The notes under the pieces: generated by a model
The model's input: the letters and a program-made list of their open reading frames with translations, nothing else
Databases searched by the model: none
What the model was told of the DNA's origin: nothing
Part shown: piece by piece, positions 11,516 to 23,775 of the stretch
How positions within the stretch are numbered: the first letter of the stretch is position 1
Layout: the number at the start of each line of letters is the position of its first letter
Assembly: GCF_000003195.3 (NCBI RefSeq)
Contig: NC_012876.2
Coordinates: forward strand, 57,530,407-57,594,406
DNA: 64,000 nucleotides
Direction of reading: 5' to 3'
Source of the DNA: Sorghum bicolor
Taxonomy: Eukaryota > Streptophyta > Magnoliopsida > Poales > Poaceae
Position numbers and translations under genes: made by a program

Positions 11516-14500
11516 TCAGGGTTTCGAGTGATCGATGGGTTTATCAGGGACCGAAAGTTCATCCTTGAGCATAAATGACAGATCATGCATCTGAGCAAGC
11601 AACTGTTCCACATTTGTATTTGCAGGCTCTGGTTTATTAGTTGGCCATAATGAAGATAGTGAATCAACATCACCCATCTGCTGCATTCCGTTTGTGCTGC
11701 ACACATTTAACAACGGGATCATTTGAGATAAACATTATATTACATCGCATGATGAAAGAGATCTCGCAAACAATCACCTAGTTCTAGCACATCTGAAAAT
11801 GATTTCAATGACCAAGGAAGGTAAGGTCAACATAACTAGACATGTACTGAGTACAATACTGGATGAGAAAGCTGAGTGGGGTAAACAAGTCCTCTGAGGA
11901 CAGGCTTAGCTTGGACTATTTTTTACAATAGTTATTCCCTGCACTCAACTAAACCTTAAGGTTTAATCAAGCCAGGAAAACTAAATAGGGATCAAAGCTC
12001 AGAGAAGCACGAGAGCTTATGGCACCATGTACCATTTCCAAAGTCCTACAGACCAGTTATATTTGCCTTATCATATTTTAAAGGAACTATACATGTTTCT
12101 TTTTTAAAGAAAATTGTAATTCCCTCCAATTAGGCAGAACAATCTGGAAACTTTGAGGTTTGCTAGTTTGGCTAGCTTGGTCCTTGGGTAAAATCCACAT
12201 AGTTTGAACAATTGGACATCATTAGAAGTATATAATTGATTACCCAGTTCTTCCCATACCATAAACAGTAAGATTATATCCTCAAGTGAACAGGTTTACA
12301 TGATCATAATCCATAAATCACTAACCTTTTCAAGTGGTCATCAGATGGAAATGCTTTTGATTCATTAGAAGCCTCCTTTTTATCCTTTAAGTTTTCGGAT
12401 GAAGCTAACTGCAAAACACTCCCAAATTCCAGCCCTCCAAAAGCATCAGGACTTGATGCTGAGGTAGTATCAAATAATGAAGCATCTGAAGAAACTTGTA
12501 AGGTGGTTTGCTGTGGACGGGAGTTTTGAAAATCTTGCCAGTCATCGAATAGATCATTATTTCCACTTATCTGTTCAAGGTTCTTTTCATTAGCATGACT
12601 TGAGGCCCATAAGTCCATAGTTTCAGCCCCTGAAGGATCTTTCACATGGTGCCCTTCCACAGGAATTTCATTACTTCTCTGAGCTTGATCAAAACTGGCA
12701 AAATCCTGCCATCCATCAGATGAGGCATTAGTTCTCCCAACAACATCAATGCTTTTAGATTCCTTGAAGTTGCTGGTAAGCCACAAATCTAAGGAATCAT
12801 TTTCTTTAGCTGGTTCAGGTGACACACTACTCGGTTCTCCCCCAAGACTAGACATTTTTTCTTGCAGATGACCGAATTTAGCAAAATCTTGCCAAACATC
12901 AAATGTGTCGCTTTCTATATTTGTTGAGGATGTTTTTGCGGCATCATTACTGCTGGCATTTGCCCACGATTGGACAGAAACACTTCCATCATGCTGCTCA
13001 AATGGAACACTTGTCATTTCTGCACCGGTGCTAGATGAATTTGGCTGTGCTTGATCTGAACCAGTGAAACCTTGCCAATCGTCCAACATGTTATTTTCAT
13101 TCACGGTACCAGTATTTGCTGGCTCCCCAAAATTTCCAATGAACCATGAGTCCATGTCTGTTTCTTTGTGACTGGCTTTTGGGACCTCCATCATGTCCCC
13201 AGTTTGATTCAACGAAGTGTCCTGGACTTGACCAGTGGCAGTAAAATCTTGCCAATTGTCATTATTTGTTTCCTTAACCATTTCTGCAGCATTTTGTGCT
13301 TCAACATTGCCCACAGGCCACAGATCAACAGGATTAATTTCTGAAGAATGTTGATGCGAGATGTTGATCATTGTCTCTTCAACTCCAACTGGTCTCACCA
13401 ATTTTAGTCCATGGCCACTTGTTGATCGTTCCACAGATGTCACAAAATCTCTTCCTTGACCAGACACAGAAGCAAAAGCTTGCCATTCAGAGGAGTCTTC
13501 AATACCATTACTGGGTGATTCCTTGTTGCCTACTGGCCAGGGATCTATTACATCCTTTTCAGATGAATTTCTCTTTAAAGGTTCCTCCATATGTTCTCCT
13601 GCATTTGATAGGCTGCCCTGATTACCACTTGCTGTAAATTCTTGCCATTCATCAAAAGCTTCATCATCATTGACTCCAGTATCATCCATTTCATGTAACT
13701 GATCGCGCTTAGCAAAATTCATGCGGAGAGAGGATTCAGTGGACTCAGGAGCACTGTTGCTCTCAAAGATAGGCTGGGCAACCTTTTGATTAGAAAGATC
13801 ATCATCACCAAATAATGTGCCACTTGCTGAAGCCAAATCTTCTGAATGATGTTCTAGGATGGCACTTGTATTTGTTTTATTTTCAGTACCTACTACAGGT
13901 TTAATGGCAGTCTCTGAAGCTGGGAAACTAAAAGACTCGGCCTCAGAAGAACTCTTAAACAGATCAGGTTGCTTGGAGTTTTTGGCAGCACTTTCTGAAT
14001 TAGCAGACTGAAAATCAGCATCCCAGCTTGCAAATGCTGGAGTAGCTTCAATCTTATTTGTTCTTCGAGAACTAATTAAGCTTTTAGATGCAGCATGCAC
14101 CTCCAATCTAGATTCATGGTTTTTGCTATCAGTTCTTTTCTTTTCCTGCTCCACATTATGAGTTTGCGGAAGAGAAGCAGAAGTCATCTCTTCTTTTCTT
14201 TCAACATAAAATGAATCTAGGTTAGCAGCAGATAAATTTAGTGTATCCACAGAAGATGATTGCTCCTTTGTTATGGAACTTGCAGATGTTTCCTTATTTT
14301 CAGGGAGGCAAGTGATTTTTAAGTCCAGTAGATCAGATATGATCATTCCACTGTTTGGTGGTGGTGCATCCTTGCTTTTATTCGTAGCTGTAGTGTCAGT
14401 ATCGAATTCTACAAACTCCTGAATGAAAAAGGGAAGAAGAAAAAAAATCTTCCATCAGCTATGAATAGATACAGGATTTAACTTCAGAAACGAGACTATG

Positions 14501-17404
14501 TTTCCTGCCTACTTTGAATTTAAAGAGAACTAGGACAATGATATCAATACACGTAAATTCACCATAGATCTGTTATACTGAAAGATTCAATCTTATTAAA
14601 ATCAGTCCCTAATTACAATGTATGCAAGATCAATGTCTGTTAAACCGCATGGAGCTTGCATTCCACAAATGGCTTTTACACATTAATGAATACATAATGA
14701 GTGACCAAGTAAGCACTATATGTGAATGTAGTAGTCAAATATAAACAAACAGTTAGGCAGGTATGCATGGATATCCAACAATATGAAGCATTCTCTACAC
14801 CCAAAAAAACTTCTATCCAATTCAGTGCTAAATCCAATGTTGGTCATACATACACAAAAACAAAATTTGATATATAAGTGAAGATTTTGTGTTAAATCAA
14901 GCCAGATTTATATTCAACTACCAAATTCACTTTGGTACCAGTACATCATAGAAGATCTTAGATCCCATACAACTGTTATATGGGGCTCCACCTATGAAAG
15001 CAGAATGCCGCAAGGAGGCTGCGGGAATTTCAGCATGTTCAAGTTTGGTGGGGGTCCAAAAATTCTCCACCACCTTTCCCCGCCTTCCTTCCTCCTCTGA
15101 GTCGACCCGCCCGCACCTCTCCAGCATCTCACTCCTCATCCGCAGTCCGCACACACCACCCAATCCCTACCTCCACTCATTCATTCGCCCATCTCACCAA
15201 CCATGGCCGCCGCGTCCAACTCTGATGCCAGCGCCGAGCCACGCGACGACCCCAGCCTCCTCCCTTTCGCCCCCTTCTAGCTCACCCTCTCCATCCGCAC
15301 GCCGGCCACCCACACTCGCCTCCATCCCCTCCACCATCCGGTCAGGCGTCCTGGCCCAGTGGTCCCCCCTCCAGAGAGGCCATGCTGCATTGCATGCACA
15401 CCTAACTCCAGGGCTCCCCAATAACTCACTGTCTCCTGGGACCCATTGGCCATGCTGTCACTTGTCTCATACTACTTGCATCACCAACATTATTCTTTAA
15501 TAATCTATCCAAAACTGCCCGGTCGCCAAAAACCACCTCTTGCCTAATCTAAAACCCTTCCCAGCAGTGACACACATTATTAGTAGTAATATACTCTAAA
15601 CGCAAGAATCTTTTATATTTTTCTAGAGAACTATAGAATCTATTATTAATTTCCGAGGAAAAAAAGGCGAATCATTGGGCAAGTAAGTAAGACATTCGGA
15701 ATCTGGGGGAGCGCGTATCTGAAATCATAGATTGTTTGGGTCAAATTTAATTAACCGTTGATTAGCTTTCTAAATATGTACACTAATGTATCTCCCTCCC
15801 ACTAATCACGGTGGTACAATCTTAATTAGGCGAAACTCCCTCAATGGCTAGCACCTAGCAGTAGCAGCAGTAACGGCCAAAACAGCAGAGGCAGCGTGGA
15901 ATATTTGGATCCCTGGGATTCAAAGCACCATCCATTTTTATCTAGCTACTCCTATAAAAGAAAAAACGCCAAAGGATGCTAGACCAGCTGGTTAAGAAGT
16001 TCCGGCGGCACCCCTCAGGTCCTGAGTTCGAACTCCCATGGGAGCGAATTTCAGGCTGAGGGTAAAAGAATCCCCTTGCTCGCCCCATGCCAAAGTGCAG
16101 GTAAAGAGATCGGCCCTTCTCACGGGTAACGTCTCCCTGTGTATGGATGGGGCGAGGGTTCGGGGATTTTCTCGGTCTATGCGAGAAGACCTTCTTAAGC
16201 ACAATACCCAAGGGGGCGGTCATGATCCCTCGCAGGCCGAGTTTTTTTATAAAAGAAAAAACAGCTGCTGTGGGCAGCCAGTAGAAAATGGTTAAAATAA
16301 AGCCTGGGCCAGGCCAAACAGAGCCTAAGAGGGAGCACATGAAATACCTGTTTAGTAAGGAAAGTAGTAGGTAAATCTTTCATTCTACTCAGAAACTGTG
16401 AAGTTGTGCCCAAATGTGTACCCAAAATTTAAGTGGGATTTGCCAAGGAGATAAATCCTTTTGATCAAACAATCAACAAAAATAGATAAATAATTACAAA
16501 GAAGAGTGGAAACAAAAGTTATAGTTATATCGTCCAATTAAACTTACATCAGCAACATCTTGAAGAAAACAGAGATCATAATATGCAAATTGAGTTAATG
16601 CATTCACTAACACTAAGATGATTACTGCAGTAGTTATAAGCATATGAAAGTCCAAATTTTACTACCTCTGGTTAATGTAGCATGTCTACAGCCTCATTAT
16701 AATGCCTTATTTTGTATCGCGCTTGTGTCATAACTCAAAACCCTAGCAGTGTATTTCTTTCATGGTGCTTGAATCCTGAGCAAATCAAATTTTCTAAACA
16801 TGCTCTACTATTCATACAGACCCATTGGCAACGGACATTTCTCTAAGTACTTGTACTTCTTAGGAATAGCACTGCATAATAAGTAAAAAAAAAAGCAATA
16901 GCAATTCCGCAAACAGCTATATTCGAAGTTCTCCAGGTGCATAGCATCCTCTTCTTTCCCAAATGCTGGCTCAGGTTTGCTAGAAAGAAGAGCTCACAAA
17001 TCCTAAGCAACAAGAATCGAATCTACAGGTTCTTAGCGTCAAAAAATGTAGGAAGGAAAGCTCACGGATCCGTCGAGTCCAAGCGAGCCGAGCAGCCACC
17101 GGTAGGCCGCGCCGTCACGGAAGGCGATGCCGCCGCTTCCACCGCCTTCGGTCTCCTCCCCGCGCCTGGGGCACCCGCAGTAGGCGCAGAGTGCAGACCG
17201 CGCACCGCGCAGGAGCCCTCCCGCGGCCCCGCAGCGCGCGCATCGGAGCTCCGCCGAGACGGAAGCGGCGCCCGAGTCGAAGGCCGCGACGGCGTCGGCG
17301 ACGGAGGGGAAGGGAGGGGCGGGTGCGTCTTCTACAGGAGGGGCGAAGGTGGCCTCGCGGAGCGAGGACTGGAGGCGGTGGATGACAGCGGTGGGGATCT
17401 CCAT
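11516..17404 (-). CDS. Plant-specific zinc-ribbon / WQxF-repeat protein (DUF7815-like), 3 exons
   Basis: Exons on the minus strand are 17404-17066, 14418-12326 and 11696-11516, with GT/AG ends and matching phases, giving 2613 nt and about 870 residues. Exon 1 has a zinc-ribbon-like pair of CxxC motifs (C55/C58 and C73/C76) followed by IAFRDGAAYRWLLGSLGLDGS, a plant signature I associate with DUF7815 proteins of unknown function. Exon 2 encodes a long acidic, Ser/Asn-rich and probably disordered tail. It carries seven W-Q-(D/E/A/G)-F motifs about 57-63 residues apart (one gap near 78), alternating with D-x-W motifs such as DLWPVGN. WxxF-type peptides elsewhere bind clathrin-adaptor appendage domains, so a trafficking role is possible but only inferred. 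The last exon ends HDLSFMLKDELSV...DHSKP. The 3' UTR probably reaches to about 11130. Intron 1 is 2.6 kb and holds a SINE. Confidence 0.85.
12304..13700 (-). repeat. Coding repeat: seven spaced WQxF motifs
   Basis: On the plus strand the complement of TGGCAAGA/T-T occurs near 12530, 12700, 12880, 13068, 13240, 13475 and 13638. Each encodes a W-Q-x-F core preceded by an acidic residue or two and followed by T/A-x-x-G/D. D-x-W-x-x-x-N motifs fall between them. The unit is about 60 residues, too diverged to be a recent DNA duplication. Confidence 0.8.
15953..15967. repeat. SINE target-site duplication, left copy
   Basis: TATAAAAGAAAAAAC, identical to 16248-16262. Confidence 0.8.
15968..16247 (+). 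mobile_element. tRNA-derived SINE (280 bp)
   Basis: A pol III-type head is visible: an A-box-like TAGACCAGCTGG near 15979-15991 and a B-box-like GAGTTCGAACTCC near 16023-16036, spaced as in a tRNA. The body ends in a T run (16242-16248) rather than an A run, as in p-SINE-type plant SINEs. A perfect 15-bp target duplication flanks it. It lies inside intron 1 of the zinc-ribbon/WQxF gene, in antisense orientation to that gene. SINEs carry no protein and depend on LINE machinery. Confidence 0.8.
16248..16262. repeat. SINE target-site duplication, right copy
   Basis: TATAAAAGAAAAAAC, identical to 15953-15967, directly after the terminal T run. Confidence 0.8.
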
Positions 17405-17619
17405 CGGCGGGGAGGAGCGGGCAGGAGTGTGCTGGTGCCTGGTGGGAATTCAGATCTCTCCAGGTCCCTGTCCCTCCCTGGCTGTGGGCTTGGGCAGTTG
17501 GGGTTGGCGCTTCGCCCTCGTCTCTCTTCCCGTGGGACGTGACAAGTGAGAGAGGCCCGACAAGGGGGTTTGCTCGTTTGCATTCCATCGTGCCATGGTC
17601 CACTACAGTGAGCATAGTT

Positions 17620-19560
17620 TGAGGTTAAAACAAAAGAGCATAGTTTGGTATGATTAAGTTGCTAAACTAATCCATTTAATAAGTTAACAAAAGAAATACC
17701 GACCTTATACTTTGTCCTTCGTCGATGGTTTTTTTTTTACTTTGTAAGATCTTTACATTGATTTTATTTTTGGATCGGTGTGGAGCTTATTCATGCGTAT
17801 TGTCGCTGGTACCAACGACCATCACCTAGGACCACAACCTATACCTACTACAATCACAGTAGCAATGGCCTAGACGCCTGTCCATGCATTGTCTATTCAT
17901 CTATACCACCGTAAGGCGACAATCGTTAAAACAAAGCTACAAGGACGGAGGATAACGTACCAGCAACGTCGGAGCAGAAAGGCAGCAGGTCGAAACAATG
18001 GGTGGTGGCAAAATAGATCAAGACAACAATATATCTCATGGCAATAACAAAATCCCACGCGTGAAGCACCGTGAAGACAGGTCTACAGAGGAGAGATAGG
18101 GAGTTCTATCGACTTTCAGAATCTATAAGTTAAAAAGGATATTTGGTAACTTTTTAATTTTAAGGAGCACTTTTACCATTGTTGGAGGATAACTTTTTTC
18201 TTTTTTACTAAAAATAGTTGTTTTACCAAATTTCTGAAGATGCTTTAAGTGTCTTTTTCTTAATACTAGGTAAGAGTCTTACATATCTTTGCATTTATTT
18301 AAAAAAGGATATTACTACAGCATATGCTGAAAAATGTACTTTCTACCTACATACTCCAATTCATGAAATAAATAATTTTGGTTGTCAAAAATAAAAAAAC
18401 AAACTAGTCTTTTATTCCTTGCTTTCGATGCTCTTGCCCCGCCGCCGCCCACCACCCTGTTGCGGGAGCTAGGGTTTGCCAGCCCTAGCACCAGGGGCAG
18501 CCACCCTCTTCCCCTTCTTGCCTGCCGTTGCCATCTTCTCTAGCTCCAACGAGCCTCTCTCGCCCCGACCACCTCTATCGCTGCTAGCTCCCCTAAGCCA
18601 TCCATCAACCATTTATACTATCCGTCTGGCCTACCTGCCTCCCTGGTCGTCCATTCTATAGTTTACCAGAGTTGCGGGAGAGGAAGAGCTCACCAGAACC
18701 CTAACTCGATCCAAAAGGAGCGAGCGAGCAAGAGAGAGAGAGAGAGAAGGGCCTTCCTAGCCCCGCCATGTCCATGCGCAGAGGGTGGTATGGGCATGGG
18801 AACCGGTGGGGTGCGGGGAGGATGTCGCTGTCACTAATGAGAGGGGGGGTATGCCGGCACGGGCAGGGTGTGCGGGTAGTAGGCGAGTGGGTGTGTAGGT
18901 TGCATCCTCATATCATGCACATTGTTTTATTAGACAATGGAGGATGCATGCATCCGCCTCACTACAGCCACCGTGATTTAACAGAGTCCGAGGAGTGGAG
19001 GTGGTGAGGGGGAAAGCAGTGTGTGAACAAAAAGAAGTGGAATTGGGTTTTTATGAGGAATAATAGAGAGTGATCCTCGAGCATGCGTATCCGGGTAAGA
19101 AATATGCCATGTGTAAGCCGCACAACAAAGTACGCGTCGTGTGCTAGTTTGCTCAACAATAGCAGGTTCAGAGATCTTACTATATGTAATTCTAGCTCTC
19201 AACCTTTATAAAAAAATTTATTAGCGGTTTTATCAGTTGCCCATGTCCAAACCTGAGGTGACAACACGAGCATAGAGCACGACATCAACAGCCTTAGAGC
19301 CAGTAATCTTTTGAGTGCAAGTGCTCTAGCAAGCAACACTAGACATCATAGCAGCTTTGCTAGCCATATGCGCTCTAAGAAAGAATATAATTTTAGACTT
19401 TTCTAGACTCAAGACTAGCTTATGTTTGTTGGATGAGGTGAGCCATATTCTAGTTGGCGTTGTCTTTCATAATTGAAGTGGCTTCTCCAGTGCAATGTCA
19501 ACCGGTGTACCATTGATCCAACTATAGAATGCAAAAACTTTGCATGATCCTCTCTTCTAA
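17620..19560. other. Intergenic, no gene seen
   Basis: Between two divergent genes (minus-strand zinc-ribbon gene and plus-strand CAP). It includes an A/T-rich zone with poly-A/T runs, a GC-rich patch at 18430-18900 with a short GA run near 18729-18748, and a stretch at 19240-19560 that looks like repeat debris. None of the open frames shows a domain. Confidence 0.45.
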
Positions 19561-19820
19561 CCTATGTTAGGATTGTCTCCCTTCTCCACCGCATGTCCGT
19601 GGGGTTCCCATATGTACAGATGTCTAGTGGCACGTCTCTCTCGGCGGTTCAGATCAGCTTCCGCCATTCCCTCCCTCCCCTCCAAAGGGCTCCCGTGGCG
19701 ACGTTGCTCCGTTGCTCCTCCATTCTCTCTCTCTCAAGTTTCGCCTCGTTCCTACCTGCATTGCCCATCCCCGCACTCCTCCCCTCCTACCGATCTATCA
19801 CCCACCCGCGCGCGAACGCC

Positions 19821-22800
19821 ATGATGGGAGAAGCCCTGATAGGCAGGCTGGAGGCAGCGGTATCCCGGCTGGAGGCACTCAGCGGCGGGGCGCGCGGCGG
19901 CCTGTCCGACACTACTGCATCAGCGCAGGACCCGGCGATCGTGGCCTTCGACGATCTTGTCGCCAGCGCGCTCGGCAGGGTGTCCGCGGCCGCCGGCAAG
20001 ATCGGGACCGACGTCGCCGAGGTGACGAGATTGGTGGAGAAGGCGTTCTTGGTTGGGAAGGACCTTCTTGTCAGGACCAACCAGACACAGGTGCGCCTCT
20101 TGTTCGTCTCAGCTTTCCTATCCCTCAAGTCTGAAATCTTAACACGGGGAATAAAAGTATTTTTGCGCATTTGATACATTTGTGGTTGATGCTCAATTGT
20201 TTCAATGCTTGTGATTTGGTACTTGTAGAAACCAACAATGGAGTCAGTGACGATGTTTATGGGGCCTCTGAATGAAACGATCTTGGAGGCCAACGCATTG
20301 GCGGAGGGGACGAGATCGATATATGCCAACCATCTAAAAGCAGCAGCCGGTAGCCTGGCAGCTTTGGCATGGATTGGTTACACCGGCAAAGGTTGCGGTA
20401 AGTATCAACTATCACGTTATAACCTTTTGGTAAATTTATGTGATGGAGGAGAAACACATGCCAATACATGTTCTGCTGCTGCTAAAGTGGGAGACTAACT
20501 GGATTGAGTATATCTGTTCAGGTATGCCTCTTCCGATTGCTCAGGTAGAAGAGAGCTGGCAAATGGCAGAGTTCTACAGCAATAAGGTATATTACTCACA
20601 GTTGGTGACTTTTCTAATATGATACTATGGTACCTCTGTTCTAAAAATAATTTCATTCTAGATATGCACCTAGACAATATGTAAAGGGGTTAGCGGTCGA
20701 AGCCTCGAAGGAGGAAATGAATCCTTATCAGGCACCAAGTTCTAGGCAAAATGTAATATAAAATACAGTAAAACTCAAGGCTCCCATGAAAATGGAAATA
20801 TGAAACTCAAAGGCCTGTGTCTGTCCATACTTAAAATTTGTATTTAGGAAAATACATGTTGTATAAAATGTAAACAAATGCAGAGTTAATTTACAGTTGA
20901 AAAGGACCACCATGGCACCATACCTAGCATAACACCATGTCTAACTTAGCTTATTCAGGGCACTCACAATGCAGACTCTATCATAGAGTCTAAAGTTATT
21001 TATTACTTCGAACAATGTGGACTTAGAGTCTAAATAAGACTTGGAGTCTTATTTTTTCTACCTCTTTCTTCAATAAATCTGCTGCCACATCAGCAAAATA
21101 CCATAAATAATATGTAATTAAGTGTCTTGGACTCTGTCATAGAGTCTTGCATTGTGAGTGCCCTCAGAGATTAACTTCAGTATAGTTGATTTCCTAAGTA
21201 TATATAGATTTAATATATCTTACTAGTGTTGGATAATGATATCACAGGTGCTTGTGGAATACAAAAATAAGGACCCCGATCATGTGGAGTGGGTTAAAGC
21301 CCTGAAAGAGCTTTACGTGCCCAATTTGCGTGATTATGTGAAGAGGTATTACCCATTGGGTCCTGTATGGCAACCACCAGGAAGTATAACCAACAAGGCA
21401 CCTTCAGCCCCTTCCGCTCCTTCTACATCTCTTTGCATGTCTTCGGCCTCATCATCCCAACCAAAATCGGGAATGTCAGCAGTATTTGCTGAAATCAGCT
21501 CTGGGAAACCAGTGACACAAGGTCAGCTCAGTATGAGTTTTCATTTGATTTCCGGTTGAACAACTCGTACACCTGCCCAATTCATGCACTAAAATTATGT
21601 TACAGTTACTCCTTCACCTTCTTGTTATATATACGCCTTCTTGTTATATATACAGGCCTCAGGAAGGTAACTGATGACATGAAGAGCAAAAATAGAACAG
21701 ATAAAACAGGTGTTGTAGCTGCTGAAGGAAAAGGAACCCGCAATGCACTTTCCTTTAGCTCAACTAAAGCTCCTGCTAAATTGGAGCTCCAAATGGGTCG
21801 CAAGTAATTGTTATGTTCCTTCGTATCCAGAAATGCGAATAAATCATCAATGAAACAAGCTCACTCGATTAATGTCATTCTCTATCAGATGGGTGGTTGA
21901 GCATCATGTTGGGAACAAGAGCTTAATTATTGAAGATTGTGATACCAAACAGTCCGTGTATGTATATGGATGCAAGGATTGTGTGCTGCAAGTCAAAGGT
22001 ACTTTCCCACCAAAGTGCTACAAATCAACCTTAATTCTTTTAAGAGAAAAAAAATAACCGGCGTATGTGTGGACATTGTTGTGCAGGGAAAGTGAACAAC
22101 ATAACAATTGATAAGTGCACCAAAGTAGGAGTCTTGTTCAAGGTACATCTGTCGACAAATCAACTCATACTTCCAGGGAATTCTTGTTGCTTCATTAACT
22201 TGTCATGTATTGTTCTCAGGGGGTTGTAGCGGCTTGTGAAATTGTGAATTGTAACAGTGCAGAGGTCCAATGTGAGGTAGATTTTCTTCCAAACAAATAT
22301 ATAGAAGCGTTCCCATGCTCTGTGATTAAGATATCATATTTACTTGCATCAGTTGATGCAAATATCTTCTTATGCTTTCCAATGATACTACAGGGCTCGG
22401 TTCCGACTATATCAATAGATAACACATCTGGCTGCCAACTTTACTTAAGCAAGGAATCTTTAGAGGCATCTATAACAACCGCTAAATCAAGTGAAATCAA
22501 TGCTCTTGTTCCAGATGCAAACAATGACGGTGATTGGGTGAGTACTCTACTGACTTCTTTCATTTAGCTATTGAGTCTCTCCTATTTTACTTTCAAAGAT
22601 ACAAATGAGGTCTTGTTTGGCACGGCTCCACTTCACTAGTGAAGCTGTTTTTTGGGGTTTTAGCTCCACGAACGGCTTTGTCAATGGAGTTAGAGCCGTT
22701 TTAGTAAATCGTTTGGCAAAACAGCCTAATTTACATAGGATGATGTGAAGCCGAGAGAGCCATTTTTGGCTCCTTTGCACCCTAAAGCTCTGTAAGAGCA

Positions 22801-23270
22801 TGTTTTTAGAGGCTTTATCGGTGGAGCCATTTTATTTTATCTCGTTTGGCAGAAAATGGCCCGTGAAGCCGCTGGAGAAGCCCTGCCAAACAAACAAAAG
22901 TTGATTTTAATTCTGTCTTTTCTCTTTTCTATCATCTAATAAAATCGTGGTAAAGCTCTTGCCACCCTTTCTAAAAAATTAACTGAACTGACACTTTGGT
23001 TTCTGTTTTCTGTTTTTCAAGGCCCTCAATATTTTGTAGCTTCATATTTCACCACCCACAGTTTACACAACCATTCTGGGAGAATATGGAGAAGTTGAAT
23101 TGAAAGAAGACCATAGTTGCTTTTTTTTTGTAAAATATATACGCTGGTCTTGAGTAGTCTCTCATGTGGCTAAACTGTTGCAGGCCGAGCATTCCTTGCC
23201 TCAGCAGTATATTCACGCGTTCAAAGACGGACAATTTACGACATCTCCAGTGTCTCATTCTGGCGCTTGA
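19821..23270 (+). CDS. Adenylyl cyclase-associated protein (CAP), actin regulator, 10 exons
   Basis: CAP binds ADP-actin monomers, speeds nucleotide exchange and helps cofilin recycle filaments in the cytosol. Exons are 19821-20090, 20229-20397, 20522-20586, 21248-21521, 21656-21803, 21889-21998, 22087-22142, 22220-22276, 22394-22537 and 23184-23270. All have GT/AG ends and compatible phases, giving 1380 nt and 459 residues, close to the usual plant length of about 475. The start is the first of two adjacent ATGs. Domains: an N-terminal helix (LIGRLEAAVSRLEAL), a helical folded domain to about residue 215, a short linker, a WH2-like segment with LRKV near 260, and the C-terminal beta-helix CARP domain (about 300-459; KCTKVGVLFKGVVAACEIVN, GCQLYLSK). 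The linker is Ala/Pro/Ser-rich (APSAPSAPS) rather than a long polyproline run. Introns 3 and 9 carry MITEs. It is convergent with the 4CL gene. Confidence 0.93.
20958..21163. mobile_element. MITE in CAP intron 3
   Basis: The ends are GGGCACTCACAATGC and its inverse, followed by an inner palindrome (GACTCTATCATAGAGTC type). The inverted repeat is over 30 bp. The flanks carry a 3-bp direct repeat TCA (20955-20957 and 21164-21166). Size and duplication fit PIF/Harbinger-type MITEs. Confidence 0.65.
22610..22896. mobile_element. MITE-like foldback element in CAP intron 9
   Basis: The left end TTGTTTGGCACGGCTCCAC and the right end GAGAAGCCCTGCCAAACAA are inverted copies, and the interior repeats GGCTCC/GGAGCC words. 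No clear target duplication was found, so the ends are approximate. It resembles the element at 50500-50696. Confidence 0.55.
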
Positions 23271-23775
23271 TGTCTGCACGGTTGCCATTTGTTATTTCCT
23301 TTTGTTTACAATCAGCTAGCTTACCTACCATTTGGACTTGTATTCTGTAGTTAGCAAGGTAATTAGATATTATAGAACAGGTCAATTTTGATCGTTTGAC
23401 TCACTTTTTGGGCTGTTTCTTCTTCCTCTCATTATATTAATTATAAATCCTAGATGTCCGGATCTTTCAGAACAAAAGTATCCTTTTGCTGTCTAACTTG
23501 TGATAATGTCATTCCGATATTAATCAGGATAATTTTTTGCAGCTCAGTTAATTGTCTGTTACTTTCAGAGCAATAAATAAATGCTTACTAGTAAAATACT
23601 CAATGTTGAACTTTCATAACTCCCAAAGCAACAAATCTTGTACATGATTTGACTGCTTCTCGTTTACACCGTTTTTCTGTATATCTTTTTTGTTTTAGCT
23701 TGTTCAGCATAAATAAAAACTAAATAAAACCGGGGTCGTCGTTTTCGTATAGAAAGAACTGGTCCTCAGGTAGCA

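Noticed and set aside
17115..17615. 166- and 201-codon frames around 17.0-17.6 kb
   Set aside because: Shadows of the GC-rich first exon of the minus-strand zinc-ribbon gene.
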